Source: Foliamicus sp965115835
GTDB taxonomy: Bacteria > Pseudomonadota > Gammaproteobacteria > Steroidobacterales > Foliamicaceae
Assembly: GCA_965115835.1 (NCBI GenBank)
Contig: OZ220471.1
Coordinates: 2,666,001-2,730,000 of the forward strand
Length of the DNA: 64,000 nt
Direction of reading: 5' to 3'
Part shown: positions 32,342-41,020 of the stretch, piece after piece
Numbering within the stretch: position 1 is the stretch's first letter
Layout of the letters: every line of letters begins with the position of its first letter
Program-made: the position numbers and the translations under genes
Notes under the pieces: model-generated
Databases searched by the model: none
What the model was told of the DNA's origin: nothing
What the model saw: only the letters and a program-made list of their open reading frames with translations

Positions 32342-32656
32342 ATGGCCGAACCGCAGAACATCCGCATTCGTCTCAAGGCTTTCGACCATCGTCTGATCGA
32401 CTCGTCGGCCCGCGAGATCGTCGAGACCGCCCGCCGTACGGGCGCCAAGGTGCTGGGACCGGTGCCGCTTCCCACCCGCAAGGAGCGCTTTACCGTCCTG
32501 ATCTCTCCGCACGTCAACAAGGATGCGCGGGACCAGTACGAATTGCGCACCCACAAGCGGCTTCTCGACATCATCGACCCCAGCGACAAGACGGTGGACG
32601 CGCTGATGAAACTGGAGCTTCCCGCCGGTGTCGATGCGCAAATCCGCTTGAATTAG
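32342..32656 (+). CDS. rpsJ: ribosomal protein uS10 (NusE)
   Basis: 104 residues. Conserved RIRLKAFDHRLIDSSAREIV, GPVPLPTRKERFTVLISPHV and YELRTHKRLLDIIDP. It is part of the 30S head and, as NusE, of antitermination complexes with NusB and NusG. It begins 6 bp after tuf, so the S10 genes continue the str transcript; a 78-bp gap follows. Confidence 0.98.
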   Translation: MAEPQNIRIRLKAFDHRLIDSSAREIVETARRTGAKVLGPVPLPTRKERFTVLISPHVNKDARDQYELRTHKRLLDIIDPSDKTVDALMKLELPAGVDAQIRLN

Positions 32657-32734
32657 GTTTCCACGCAGGATAAAATTGTTGGTCTTTCCCTCGCTGCCTG
32701 TCAGGCGGGGGCTTACTTTTCCGGAGCCATAGGC

Positions 32735-33388
32735 ATGAGTATTGGCCTGATCGGCCAGAAACGGGGGATGATGCGCCTGTTCACGAAGGAAGGAGCCAGT
32801 GTGCCTGTCACCGTGATCGAGGCCAGCCCCAACCGCGTGACCCGGCGCCGCACCCCGGAGAAGGACGGCTATGCCGCGATCCAGGTGACGGTAGGCAAGG
32901 CGCGCAAGGCGCCCGGCAGGGCGCTGGTCGGCCAGTATGCGTCCCGGACGCCCGGCAACGGGCTTTACGAGCATCGTCTGGGCGACCCCGCCCAGCTTGA
33001 GGAATACGCGCCGGGTTCGGAGCTTACCGTGGCCCTGTTCTGCCCGGGCCAGCGCGTGGATGTGACCGGAACCACCATCGGCAAGGGCTATGCCGGCGCC
33101 ATCAAGCGCCACAACTTTCGCAGCCAGGACGCTACCCACGGCAATTCCAAGGCGCACCGGGCGCCGGGTTCGATCGGCCAGAACCAGACTCCGGGCCGAG
33201 TGTTCAAGGGCAAGAAGATGTCCGGGCACATGGGAGCAGTGAGACGAACGGTCCAGAACCTCGAAGTGGTGCGCATCGACGAGCAGCGCGATCTCATTCT
33301 CGTCAAGGGCAGTATTCCGGGGCACGCCACGGGTCGTGTGCTGGTGCGCCCTGCTGTCAAGATGCCGGCCCGGCCCCAACAGGGTTAG
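32735..33388 (+). CDS. rplC: ribosomal protein uL3
   Basis: 217 residues. It starts IGLIGQKRGMMRLFTKEGAS. The extended loop reaching toward the peptidyl transferase centre contains KRHNFRSQDATHGNSKAHRA and GSIGQNQTPGRVFKGKKMSG. It is an early 50S assembly protein. It is followed by rplD after 3 bp. Confidence 0.98.
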   Translation: MSIGLIGQKRGMMRLFTKEGASVPVTVIEASPNRVTRRRTPEKDGYAAIQVTVGKARKAPGRALVGQYASRTPGNGLYEHRLGDPAQLEEYAPGSELTVALFCPGQRVDVTGTTIGKGYAGAIKRHNFRSQDATHGNSKAHRAPGSIGQNQTPGRVFKGKKMSGHMGAVRRTVQNLEVVRIDEQRDLILVKGSIPGHATGRVLVRPAVKMPARPQQG

Positions 33389-33391
33389 CCC

Positions 33392-34048
33392 ATGAACGCA
33401 GCGGTCGCAGAGACAGAAGGGCAGTCGGAAATTCCGGCCGTTGCGCAGCCGGAAAGGCAGCCTGCAAGAAAGGTTCGCAAGCCTTTCGCCGCCGATGTCC
33501 CGTTCAACGAGCCCCTGGTCCACCAGGCGGTCGTGGCGTGGCTGGCTGGCGCGCGGCAGGGCTCCAGGGCGCAGAAGAACCGTTCCGCTGTCCGCGGCGG
33601 CGGCGCCAAGCCCTGGCGCCAGAAAGGCACCGGGCGCGCCCGCGCCGGAACGCGCTCCAGCCCGATATGGGTTGGCGGCGGGCGCGCGTTCCCGGCTTCG
33701 CCGCGCTCCTTCGCAAGGAAGATCAACCGCAAGATGTACCGCGGCGCCATGCGCTGCCTGCTCGCGGAAGCGGCTCGTCGCCAGCGGCTCGCCGTGGTCC
33801 GCACGCTTGCGCCCCCCGATCACCGCACGGCCTCGGCCGTGGCCCTGCTTGAGGCGCTCGATTTTTCCGGCGGTCTGATCGTGGTCGAGTCCCGCGAGCG
33901 GTATCCGGAGCTTTGCCTGGGCGTCCGCAATCTGCCCCATGTGGATATCACCGATGTGCGCGCAATCAATCCCGCGGCGCTCGCCGGAGGACACCCGATG
34001 CTGTTCACCGAAGGGGCGTTCGAGCAATTGCAGGAACGTTTGCAATGA
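33392..34048 (+). CDS. rplD: ribosomal protein uL4
   Basis: 218 residues, with an N-terminus about 15-20 residues longer than E. coli L4 (an Ala/Glu/Gln-rich lead including TEGQSEIPAVAQPERQPARK). The exit-tunnel loop QGSRAQKNRSAVRGGGAKPW and WRQKGTGRARAGTRSSPIW are conserved. In E. coli L4 represses the S10 operon. It overlaps rplW by ATGA. Confidence 0.96.
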   Translation: MNAAVAETEGQSEIPAVAQPERQPARKVRKPFAADVPFNEPLVHQAVVAWLAGARQGSRAQKNRSAVRGGGAKPWRQKGTGRARAGTRSSPIWVGGGRAFPASPRSFARKINRKMYRGAMRCLLAEAARRQRLAVVRTLAPPDHRTASAVALLEALDFSGGLIVVESRERYPELCLGVRNLPHVDITDVRAINPAALAGGHPMLFTEGAFEQLQERLQ

Positions 34049-34359
34049 GCGCCGCGGCGCTTTCCCAACGCCTTTTTGATGTCATCAGGGCGCCGCACCT
34101 GTCGGAAAAGGCCCTCAAGCTTGCCGAGCGTGGGGAGCGCAAGCAGCTGGCTTTCCGGGTGGCTGTTGGCGCCACCAAGACCGAGATCGCCGCAGCGGTG
34201 CGCAAGGTGTTCGATGTCGAGGTGGATTCGGTTGCGGTGCTCAACTGCAAGGGCAAGGTCAAGCGCCGGGGCGCCACCCTTGGCCGCAGGCCGTCCTGGA
34301 AGAAGGCGTACGTCACTCTGGCTGCAGGCCAGGACCTCGACTTCGTGGCCGGGGATTAG
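34045..34359 (+). CDS. rplW: ribosomal protein uL23
   Basis: 104 residues from ATG 34045, coupled to the rplD stop. It has LFDVIRAPHLSEKALKLAE and FDVEVDSVAVLNCKGKVKR. It lies at the tunnel exit and docks trigger factor and SRP. Confidence 0.97.
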   Translation: MSAAALSQRLFDVIRAPHLSEKALKLAERGERKQLAFRVAVGATKTEIAAAVRKVFDVEVDSVAVLNCKGKVKRRGATLGRRPSWKKAYVTLAAGQDLDFVAGD

Positions 34360-34372
34360 GGGGGAGTCGACC

Positions 34373-35200
34373 ATGGCGCTCAAGCCTCTCAAGCCCACTT
34401 CTGCCGGACAGCGCTTCGCGGTGCGCGTGGTCACGCCCGAATTGCACAAGGGCGCCCCCTGGGCGCCGCTGACCCGGCCGCTGCCCGGCCGCGGAGGGCG
34501 CAACAACGCAGGGCGCATCACCACCCGCCATCGCGGCGGCGGCCACAAGCGCCGCTACCGCATCATCGATTTCCGTCGCAACAAGGACGGCGTCCCGGCG
34601 CGCGTGGAGCGTCTCGAATACGATCCCAACCGCAGCGCCCATCTGGCGCTTCTGGTGTATGCCGACGGCGAGCGCCGCTACATCCTGGCGCCCAGGGGGG
34701 TTGAGCAGGGCCAGCAACTGCTTTCCGGAATGGACGCCCCGATCCGCGCCGGCAACTCCCTTCCGCTGAGTCGCATCCCGCTGGGCACGCAGATTCACAA
34801 CGTCGAAATGAAGCCCGGCAAGGGCGGCCAACTGGCCCGCGCCGCCGGCATGTCGGCGCAACTGGTGGCCCGCGAGGGCGCGTATGTCACGCTGCGCATG
34901 CGCTCGGGCGAAATGCGCAAGGCGCCGGCGGCCTGCCGGGCCACCATCGGCGAGGTCGGCAACGGCCAGCATGGCCTGCGCAAGGACGGCAAGGCGGGCG
35001 TAAAGCGATGGCGGGGCGTTCGTCCCACCGTTCGCGGCGTGGCCATGAACCCGGTCGATCATCCGCACGGCGGCGGCGAGGGCCGTTCCTCCGGCGGCCG
35101 CCATCCGGTCAGTCCCTGGGGCGTGCCCACCAAGGGCTACCGCACCCGTCGCCGCAAGGGCGTCGAGCGCCTGATCGTGCGCCGCCGCAAGAGTCGTTAG
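34373..35200 (+). CDS. rplB: ribosomal protein uL2
   Basis: 275 residues from ATG 34373 (GGGGGAG upstream). Signature motifs are GRNNAGRITTRHRGGGHKRR and NPVDHPHGGGEGRSSGGRHP, containing the conserved histidine region near the peptidyl transferase centre. The tail is RRRKGVERLIVRRRKSR. Confidence 0.98.
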   Translation: MALKPLKPTSAGQRFAVRVVTPELHKGAPWAPLTRPLPGRGGRNNAGRITTRHRGGGHKRRYRIIDFRRNKDGVPARVERLEYDPNRSAHLALLVYADGERRYILAPRGVEQGQQLLSGMDAPIRAGNSLPLSRIPLGTQIHNVEMKPGKGGQLARAAGMSAQLVAREGAYVTLRMRSGEMRKAPAACRATIGEVGNGQHGLRKDGKAGVKRWRGVRPTVRGVAMNPVDHPHGGGEGRSSGGRHPVSPWGVPTKGYRTRRRKGVERLIVRRRKSR

Positions 35201-35215
35201 GCCAGGGAGCCGCTC

Positions 35216-35488
35216 ATGCCCCGTTCCCTGCGCAAAGGCCCCTTTGTGGATCTGCACCTGATGAAGAAGGTGGAGGTTGCCGCCGCCAACCGCAGTCCGC
35301 GGCCGATCAGAACCTGGTCGCGCCGCTCGATGATCATCCCGGACATGGTGGGGCTCACGATTGCGGTGCATAACGGCCGCGACCACATCCCCATCCTGAT
35401 CTCGGAGAACATGGTGGGCCACAAGCTCGGCGAGTTCTCGCCCACACGCGCCTTCCGCGGTCATTCCGGCGACCGCAAGACCAAGTAG
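35216..35488 (+). CDS. rpsS: ribosomal protein uS19
   Basis: 90 residues. It begins PRSLRKGPFVDLHLMKKVEV, then TWSRRSMIIPDMVGLTIAVH and EFSPTRAFRGHSGDRK. It pairs with S13 in the 30S head. It is 15 bp after rplB. Confidence 0.98.
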   Translation: MPRSLRKGPFVDLHLMKKVEVAAANRSPRPIRTWSRRSMIIPDMVGLTIAVHNGRDHIPILISENMVGHKLGEFSPTRAFRGHSGDRKTK

Positions 35489-35508
35489 GGGCGGCGGAGG
35501 TCCTTGTC

Positions 35509-35841
35509 ATGGAAGTATCCGCCCGCCTGCGATTCGCCCGCATCTCCACGCGCAAGACGCGCTTGGCTGCCGGTCTCGTTCGCGGTCGCGCCGTGGAGGA
35601 GGCCGCCAACGCCCTGGCCCATACGCCGCGCCGCGCCGCGCATGTCCTGGGCAAGGTGCTGAACTCGGCGATTGCCAACGCGCAGACCAACTTCGGCGCG
35701 GACATCGACGAGCTTCGCGTCAGCGAAGTGCTGGTGGACGAGGCCAAGTCATTGCGGCGCTATCGCGCCAGGGCCCGCGGTCGCGGCGCGCGCATCCTCA
35801 AGCCCCAGACGCACATCAGCGTTACCGTGTCCGACGAATAG
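35509..35841 (+). CDS. rplV: ribosomal protein uL22
   Basis: 110 residues. It has RFARISTRKTRLAAGLVRG, AAHVLGKVLNSAIANAQTN and the tunnel-lining beta hairpin around RYRARARGRGARILKPQTHI. It is 20 bp after rpsS. Confidence 0.98.
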   Translation: MEVSARLRFARISTRKTRLAAGLVRGRAVEEAANALAHTPRRAAHVLGKVLNSAIANAQTNFGADIDELRVSEVLVDEAKSLRRYRARARGRGARILKPQTHISVTVSDE

Positions 35842-35849
35842 GCGGCGGC

Positions 35850-36557
35850 ATGGGCCAGAAAGTCAATCCTATCGGCATCCGGCTGGGCATTTCGCGGCCC
35901 TGGTCGTCGGTGTGGTACGCCGACTCGGAGACCTTCCCGTCGCTGGTGGAATCCGACTACCGGATCCGCGAGATGCTGAGAAAGCGGCTGAAGGATGCCG
36001 CAGTCAGCCACGTCGACATCGAGCGGCACCGCGAGAGCGCCCAGATCAAGATTCACACCGCGCGCCCCGGAACCGTGATCGGCAAGAAGGGCGAGGATAT
36101 CGAGCGGCTCCGCCGCGATCTGGCCAGGCTCGTCGGCGCCCAGCTTCACCAGGTGCGCGTGAACATCAACGAGATCAAGAAGCCCGAGCTCCACGCCCGT
36201 CTGGTGGCTGAGAACATCGCCTCGCAGCTCGAGCGTCGCGTCATGTTCCGCCGCGCCATGCGCCGTGCGGTGAGCACCACCATGCGGCTGGGCGCCCAGG
36301 GGATCAAGGTCAAGGTTTCCGGCCGTCTGAACGGCGCGGAAATCGCCCGCTCGGAGTGGTACCGCGAAGGTCGGGTGCCCTTGCACACCTTTCGCGCCGA
36401 CATCGACTACGGGTTGGCGGAGGCCTTCACCACCTACGGCGTGGTGGGCGTCAAGGTGTGGATATTCCGGGGCGAGAAGAGTTCTCCGCAGGATGCTCCC
36501 GCCACCGCCGAGGCTTCAACAGGCGGTGAGCAGGCCGCCCAGGCAACGCCGTCATGA
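35850..36557 (+). CDS. rpsC: ribosomal protein uS3
   Basis: 235 residues. The KH domain holds HTARPGTVIGKKGEDIERLR. The C-terminal half has FRRAMRRAVSTTMRLGAQGI and EGRVPLHTFRADIDYGLAEA. The tail after IFRGEKSS is low-complexity. The stop overlaps rplP (ATGA). It lines the mRNA entry channel. Confidence 0.98.
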   Translation: MGQKVNPIGIRLGISRPWSSVWYADSETFPSLVESDYRIREMLRKRLKDAAVSHVDIERHRESAQIKIHTARPGTVIGKKGEDIERLRRDLARLVGAQLHQVRVNINEIKKPELHARLVAENIASQLERRVMFRRAMRRAVSTTMRLGAQGIKVKVSGRLNGAEIARSEWYREGRVPLHTFRADIDYGLAEAFTTYGVVGVKVWIFRGEKSSPQDAPATAEASTGGEQAAQATPS

Positions 36558-36967
36558 TGCAGCCAAAGCGCACCAGGTATCGCAAGATGCACAAGGGCCG
36601 CAATCGCGGTCTGGCCCAGCGCGGCAATTTCGTGGCCTTCGGCGAATTCGGCCTCAAGGCCGTCACCCGGGGGCGACTCACCGCGCGCCAGATCGAGGCC
36701 GCCCGTCGTGCGCTTACCCGCCGTGTGCGTCGTGGCGGCAAGGTATGGATCCGCGTCTTTCCGGACAAGCCCATCACCCAGAAGCCGCTGGAAGTTCGCC
36801 AGGGCAAGGGCAAGGGCAATGTCGAATACTGGGTTGCGCTGGTTCAGCCCGGTCGAATGCTCTACGAAATCGAGGGCGTGTCCGAGCCGCTGGCTCGCGA
36901 GGCCTTCCGGCTGGCCTCCTCCAAGCTTCCGGTGGATGCCGTTTTTGTACACAGACAACGGCAATGA
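36554..36967 (+). CDS. rplP: ribosomal protein uL16
   Basis: 137 residues. It begins MMQPKRTRYRKMHKGRNRGL, with FGLKAVTRGRLTARQIEAAR and FPDKPITQKPLEVRQGKGKG. It helps position A-site tRNA. Its stop overlaps the rpmC start (ATGA). Confidence 0.98.
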   Translation: MMQPKRTRYRKMHKGRNRGLAQRGNFVAFGEFGLKAVTRGRLTARQIEAARRALTRRVRRGGKVWIRVFPDKPITQKPLEVRQGKGKGNVEYWVALVQPGRMLYEIEGVSEPLAREAFRLASSKLPVDAVFVHRQRQ

Positions 36968-37155
36968 AGGCTTCCGAACTCAGGGAACTGGACGCCGCCG
37001 GCCTCGGGCAGCGACTTCTCGAACTCCGGCGTGAGCAGTTGCAGCTGCGCTTGAGTCAGGCCACCGGCCAGGAGGCGCGCGTACATCGCCATCGCCAGTT
37101 GCGACGCGATATTGCGCGGATCAAGACCATAATGCGCGAGGTGGCCGGATCGTGA
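36964..37155 (+). CDS. rpmC: ribosomal protein uL29
   Basis: 63 residues, a two-helix protein: MKASELRELDAAGLGQRLLE then LRREQLQLRLSQATGQ and RRDIARIKTIMRE. It sits at the tunnel exit beside L23. It is coupled at both ends by 4-bp overlaps. Confidence 0.97.
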   Translation: MKASELRELDAAGLGQRLLELRREQLQLRLSQATGQEARVHRHRQLRRDIARIKTIMREVAGS

Positions 37156-37409
37156 GCGCGCCGGAACGCATTGCGCGGGTGCTGTCCGGCGGTTCGGACA
37201 AGACGCGCCGGGTTGCCGTGGAACGCCGCGTCAAGCATCCCATGTACGGGAAATACGTGCGGCGCACTACGCGCATGCTGGTGCACGACGAGGAGAACAC
37301 TTCGCGCGAGGGCGATCTGATCGCGATTGCCGATGGCCGCCCCGTCTCGCGTCGCAAGTCCTGGAGGCTGGTTCGCGTGCTGAGGCGGGCGGACGGGAGC
37401 AGCGAGTGA
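37152..37409 (+). CDS. rpsQ: ribosomal protein uS17
   Basis: 85 residues, GTG start overlapping the rpmC stop. It has GSDKTRRVAVERRVKHPMYG and YVRRTTRMLVHDEENTSREG, an OB-fold 16S rRNA binder. Confidence 0.97.
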   Translation: MSAPERIARVLSGGSDKTRRVAVERRVKHPMYGKYVRRTTRMLVHDEENTSREGDLIAIADGRPVSRRKSWRLVRVLRRADGSSE

Positions 37410-37427
37410 CATCAGGGGCACGCGACC

Positions 37428-37796
37428 ATGATTCAAGCCCAAACCGTACTGAGCGCGGCCGACAACTCCGGCGCGCGCAAGCTGCAATGCATCAAGGTGC
37501 TCGGAGGATCGCGCCGGCGCTACGCGCGCATCGGCGACGTGATCCGGGTGACGGTCAAGGACTCGGCGCCACGTGGCCGCGTGCGCAAGGGCGAGATGTA
37601 CCACGCGGTGGTGGTGCGCACCCGAAGCGGCGTGCGGCGCCCCGACGGTTCGCTGATTCGCTTCGACGGCAACGCCGCGGTGCTGCTGAATCCGCGGCTC
37701 GAGCCCGTGGGCACGCGCATCTTCGGGCCTGTCACCCGCGAATTGCGCGCCGCCCGCTTCATGAAGATCGTCTCGCTGGCCCCGGAGGTCCTGTAG
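37428..37796 (+). CDS. rplN: ribosomal protein uL14
   Basis: 122 residues. It starts MIQAQTVLSAADNSGARKLQ. VIRVTVKDSAPRGRVRKGEM and TRELRAARFMKIVSLAPEVL are conserved. First gene of the classical spc set; no separate promoter is evident in the 18-bp gap after rpsQ. Confidence 0.98.
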   Translation: MIQAQTVLSAADNSGARKLQCIKVLGGSRRRYARIGDVIRVTVKDSAPRGRVRKGEMYHAVVVRTRSGVRRPDGSLIRFDGNAAVLLNPRLEPVGTRIFGPVTRELRAARFMKIVSLAPEVL

Positions 37797-37800
37797 GCCC

Positions 37801-38121
37801 ATGAAGCGATTGAAGACAGGCGACGAAGTGATCGTGACCGCCGGGGCGCACCGTGGCGAGCGCGGCGTCGTGCGCAGGCTCGTGGGCGACGACCGGGTGC
37901 TTATCGAGAACGTCAATCTGGTGCGCAAGCACCGCAAGCCGGATCCCCAGCGCAACCACCCTGGCGGCATTGTCGAGGAGGAGCGCCCGCTGCACGTGTC
38001 CAATGTGGCGCTCTACAACCCGCGCACCGAAAAGGGCGGTCGCATTGGCGTCAAGACGCTGGTCGAGGGCCAGCGTGTGCGCTACTTCAAGAGTGACGGC
38101 GAGGTCCTCGACTCGGCATGA
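37801..38121 (+). CDS. rplX: ribosomal protein uL24
   Basis: 106 residues. The KOW motif is GDEVIVTAGAHRGERGVVRR, then NVNLVRKHRKPDPQRNHPGG. It is an assembly initiator of 50S. It overlaps rplE by ATGA. Confidence 0.98.
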   Translation: MKRLKTGDEVIVTAGAHRGERGVVRRLVGDDRVLIENVNLVRKHRKPDPQRNHPGGIVEEERPLHVSNVALYNPRTEKGGRIGVKTLVEGQRVRYFKSDGEVLDSA

Positions 38122-38657
38122 ACGCACTGGCGCACGCCTACCGCACCGAAATGGTACCGCGGCTCGTGGAGCGTCTGGGCTTGGGCAACCCCATGCAGGC
38201 GCCGAGGATCAGCAAGGTCACGCTCAACATGGGTGTGGGCGAGGGCGTGTCCGATCGCGGCGTGGTGAAGAAGGCTGCCGAGGATCTCACCCTGATCGCG
38301 GGGCAGCGCGCCGTCATCACGAACGCGCGCCGTTCCGTGGCCGCCTTCAAGGTGCGCGAGGGCTTTCCCATAGGTTGCAAGGTGACGTTGCGCCGCGCGC
38401 GCATGTACGACTTCCTGGAGCGCCTCGTGAATGTGGCGATCCCGCGCATTCGCGACTTCCGCGGTCTCGACCCGCGTTCTTTCGACGGGCGCGGCAACTA
38501 CAACATCGGCGTGGCCGAGCAGATCATCTTTCCCGAAATCAACTACGACAACATCGACGCGATTCGCGGCCTCGACATCTCCATCACCACCACGGCGGTG
38601 GACGACGGGCAGGGCCGTGCGTTGCTCGACGAGTTCAAGTTTCCTTTCAAGAGGTAG
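38118..38657 (+). CDS. rplE: ribosomal protein uL5
   Basis: 179 residues. It has ISKVTLNMGVGEGVSDRGVV, FKVREGFPIGCKVTLRRARM and FDGRGNYNIGVAEQIIFPEI. It binds 5S rRNA and contacts S13. It is 5 bp before rpsN. Confidence 0.98.
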   Translation: MNALAHAYRTEMVPRLVERLGLGNPMQAPRISKVTLNMGVGEGVSDRGVVKKAAEDLTLIAGQRAVITNARRSVAAFKVREGFPIGCKVTLRRARMYDFLERLVNVAIPRIRDFRGLDPRSFDGRGNYNIGVAEQIIFPEINYDNIDAIRGLDISITTTAVDDGQGRALLDEFKFPFKR

Positions 38658-38662
38658 CCGGC

Positions 38663-38968
38663 ATGGCCAAGACGAGCATGGTGGAACGCGAGCGCAAGCG
38701 CCTGCGCACGGTGGAGCGCTACAAGGAGCGCCGCGCCGGACTCAAGCGGATCATCAAGGACCGCTCCGCCAGTCCCGAGGCCCTCGCCGAGGCGCTGCAG
38801 GCCCTGCAGCGCCTGCCGCGCGATTCCAGCCCCGTACGCCTGCGCAATCGTTGCGCGATTACCGGCCGCCCCAGGGGTTATTTCAACAAGTTCGGCATCA
38901 GTCGCAACAAGCTGCGCGAGGAAGCCATGTTCGGCAACATCCCCGGCGTGAGCAAGGCATCGTGGTGA
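38663..38968 (+). CDS. rpsN: ribosomal protein uS14 (zinc-independent form)
   Basis: 101 residues, the long form without CxxC zinc ligands. It has MVERERKRLRTVERYKERRA and the C-terminal RNRCAITGRPRGYFNKFGIS and RNKLREEAMFGNIPGVSKASW regions. The start ATG 38663 is near the end of the spacer after rplE. Confidence 0.98.
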   Translation: MAKTSMVERERKRLRTVERYKERRAGLKRIIKDRSASPEALAEALQALQRLPRDSSPVRLRNRCAITGRPRGYFNKFGISRNKLREEAMFGNIPGVSKASW

Positions 38969-38972
38969 CGGC

Positions 38973-39371
38973 ATGAGCATGCAGGATCCCATTGCGGACA
39001 TGCTCACGCGCATTCGCAACGCCCAGCAGGCCGGGCACGAGCAGGTGCGCATGCCCGGCTCCAACACCAGGGAGTCCATCGCCAGGGTGCTGGAATCCGA
39101 GGGCTATATCGAGGGCTACGAGATGTCCGGCGCGCCCGGCCCCGAGCGAACCTTGCGCATCGATCTGAAGTATCTGCGGGGCGAGCCCGTCATCCGCCGG
39201 CTGGAGCGCGCCTCCCGTCCCGGGCTGCGGCTCTATCGCGGCGTTGGCGAACTCCCCCGGGTGATGGGCGGTTTGGGCGTGGCCGTGATTTCCACCTCCA
39301 GGGGCGTCATGAGCGATCGCGAGTCCCGCGCTGCCGGACAGGGCGGCGAAGTGCTCTGCATCGTCAGTTAG
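38973..39371 (+). CDS. rpsH: ribosomal protein uS8
   Basis: 132 residues. It starts SMQDPIADMLTRIRNAQQAG, with PVIRRLERASRPGLRLYRG and the C-terminal VAVISTSRGVMSDRESR and GGEVLCIVS. S8 represses the spc operon in E. coli; this was not tested here. Confidence 0.98.
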   Translation: MSMQDPIADMLTRIRNAQQAGHEQVRMPGSNTRESIARVLESEGYIEGYEMSGAPGPERTLRIDLKYLRGEPVIRRLERASRPGLRLYRGVGELPRVMGGLGVAVISTSRGVMSDRESRAAGQGGEVLCIVS

Positions 39372-39404
39372 CCAAGGCCGGACTTTCGAGGAATTCAAGC
39401 CGTC

Positions 39405-39938
39405 ATGTCCCGTCTCGCCAAAAGACCCATACCCGTGCCCGCCGGCGTAACCGCCAGCTTCGCCGACGGCCTGCTGGCGGCCAGGGGGCCGAAGGGCGAG
39501 GACGCCGTGGCCGTGCACGCCGAGATCGAGATGCGCCTGGAAAACGGCGCCGTGAGCATTGCGCCGCGCTCCGGTTCGCGTCTCGCCCGCTGCATGACCG
39601 GCACCACCTGCGCCCTGGTGCGCAACCTGTTTACCGGCGTTACCGAAGGCTTCGAGCGGCGGCTGCAACTGGTGGGCACCGGCTACCGGGCCGAGGCCAG
39701 GGGGGACAAGCTGGCGCTGCAGCTCGGTTTTTCTCACCCCGTCGAGTACCGGATCCGCGACCGTGTTTCGGTGAAGACTCCGTCGCAAACCGAAATCGTG
39801 CTGGAATCGGTCAACCGGCAGCAGCTGGGGCAGACGGCCGCGGAAATCCGCGCGATCCGTCCCCCGGAGCCCTACAAGGGCAAGGGCGTGCGCTACCTGG
39901 GCGAGCAGTTGCGCCTGAAGGACGCAAAGAAGAAGTAG
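39405..39938 (+). CDS. rplF: ribosomal protein uL6
   Basis: 177 residues. It begins SRLAKRPIPVPAGVTASFAD. The second repeat is FERRLQLVGTGYRAEARGDK, and the tail AIRPPEPYKGKGVRYLGEQL. It lies near the sarcin-ricin loop. Confidence 0.98.
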   Translation: MSRLAKRPIPVPAGVTASFADGLLAARGPKGEDAVAVHAEIEMRLENGAVSIAPRSGSRLARCMTGTTCALVRNLFTGVTEGFERRLQLVGTGYRAEARGDKLALQLGFSHPVEYRIRDRVSVKTPSQTEIVLESVNRQQLGQTAAEIRAIRPPEPYKGKGVRYLGEQLRLKDAKKK

Positions 39939-39957
39939 GCGGAGGTTGTTGCCCGGC

Positions 39958-40311
39958 ATGGCCATCAAGAAGAAAGGCGCCCGCGTCCGCCGCGCCCGCA
40001 AGACGCGCGCGCGCATTGCCCGGCTGGGCAAGCCGAGGCTGTGCGTGCATCGCACCCCGCGTCACATCTACGCGCAGCTCATCGCCCCCGCCGCCGGCAA
40101 GGTGCTGGCCACCTGCTCCACGTTGCAACTGCGCGCCGAACTGGAGAACACCGGCAACATCGCCGCCGCTGCGGCGGTGGGCAAGCGCCTGGGCGAGCAA
40201 GCCCTGAAGGCCGGCGTGGACAAGGTTGCCTTCGACCGTTCCGGGTTCCGCTTTCACGGGCGGATCAAGGCCCTGGCGGATGCGGCGCGCGAAGCGGGAC
40301 TGCAATTCTAG
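39958..40311 (+). CDS. rplR: ribosomal protein uL18
   Basis: 117 residues from ATG 39958 (an in-frame TTG at 39946 abuts the GGAGG and is rejected). It has RIARLGKPRLCVHRTPRHIY and ALKAGVDKVAFDRSGFRFHG. It binds 5S rRNA with L5. Confidence 0.97.
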   Translation: MAIKKKGARVRRARKTRARIARLGKPRLCVHRTPRHIYAQLIAPAAGKVLATCSTLQLRAELENTGNIAAAAAVGKRLGEQALKAGVDKVAFDRSGFRFHGRIKALADAAREAGLQF

Positions 40312-40328
40312 GGAAACGGCGGCGGACC

Positions 40329-40829
40329 ATGGCGAACGAAAACGAGACCCGCGAAGACCTGCTCGAAAAGCTGGTGCATGTCAACCGCGTGGCCAAGGTG
40401 GTCAAGGGCGGCCGGCAGTTCGGCTTCACCGCGCTGACCGTGGTGGGCGACGGCGCCGGAACGGTGGGCTTCGGCCACAGCAAGGCCCGTGAAGTGCCGC
40501 TGGCGATCCAGAAGTCGCTGGCCGAAGCGCGCTCGGAAATGAAGCCTGTGAAGTTGCGCCGCGGGACTCTGCACTACGCCATGACCGGGCGCCACGGCGC
40601 CACGCGGGTGTACATGCAGCCGGCTGCCGAGGGTACCGGCATCATCGCCGGGGGCGCCATGCGCGCGGTGTTCGAGTGCTGCGGGGTACGCAACGTGCTG
40701 GCCAAGCTGTACGGTTCGCGCAACCCGATCAATGTGGTGCGCGCCACCATCCAGGCGCTGCATCATGCCCGTTCGCCGGGCCAGGTGGCCCGCGCGCGCG
40801 GCAAGTCCGTCAAGGAAATCCTGGGTTGA
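40329..40829 (+). CDS. rpsE: ribosomal protein uS5
   Basis: 166 residues. It has LVHVNRVAKVVKGGRQFGFT and ALTVVGDGAGTVGFGHSKAR, and the spectinomycin loop region is intact. Then AEGTGIIAGGAMRAVFECCG. The stop overlaps the rpmD start (TGATG). Confidence 0.98.
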   Translation: MANENETREDLLEKLVHVNRVAKVVKGGRQFGFTALTVVGDGAGTVGFGHSKAREVPLAIQKSLAEARSEMKPVKLRRGTLHYAMTGRHGATRVYMQPAAEGTGIIAGGAMRAVFECCGVRNVLAKLYGSRNPINVVRATIQALHHARSPGQVARARGKSVKEILG

Positions 40830-41020
40830 TGGCGAAGCGAAAGAACATGCGAATCACGCTCAAGCGCAGCTTGAACGGGCGCTTGCGCAAGCACCGGGCC
40901 TGCGTGCGCGGTCTGGGCCTGCGGCGCCTGCACCAGACCGTGACCGTTCCGGCCACCCCCGAGAACCTCGGCATGGCGCGCAAGGTGTCGTACATGCTTG
41001 ATGTGGAGGAGCGGGACTGA
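40829..41020 (+). CDS. rpmD: ribosomal protein uL30
   Basis: 63 residues. It has KNMRITLKRSLNGRLRKHRA and LGLRRLHQTVTVPATPENLG. Coupled by TGATG to rpsE and by a one-base overlap (TGATG) to rplO. Confidence 0.96.
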   Translation: MAKRKNMRITLKRSLNGRLRKHRACVRGLGLRRLHQTVTVPATPENLGMARKVSYMLDVEERD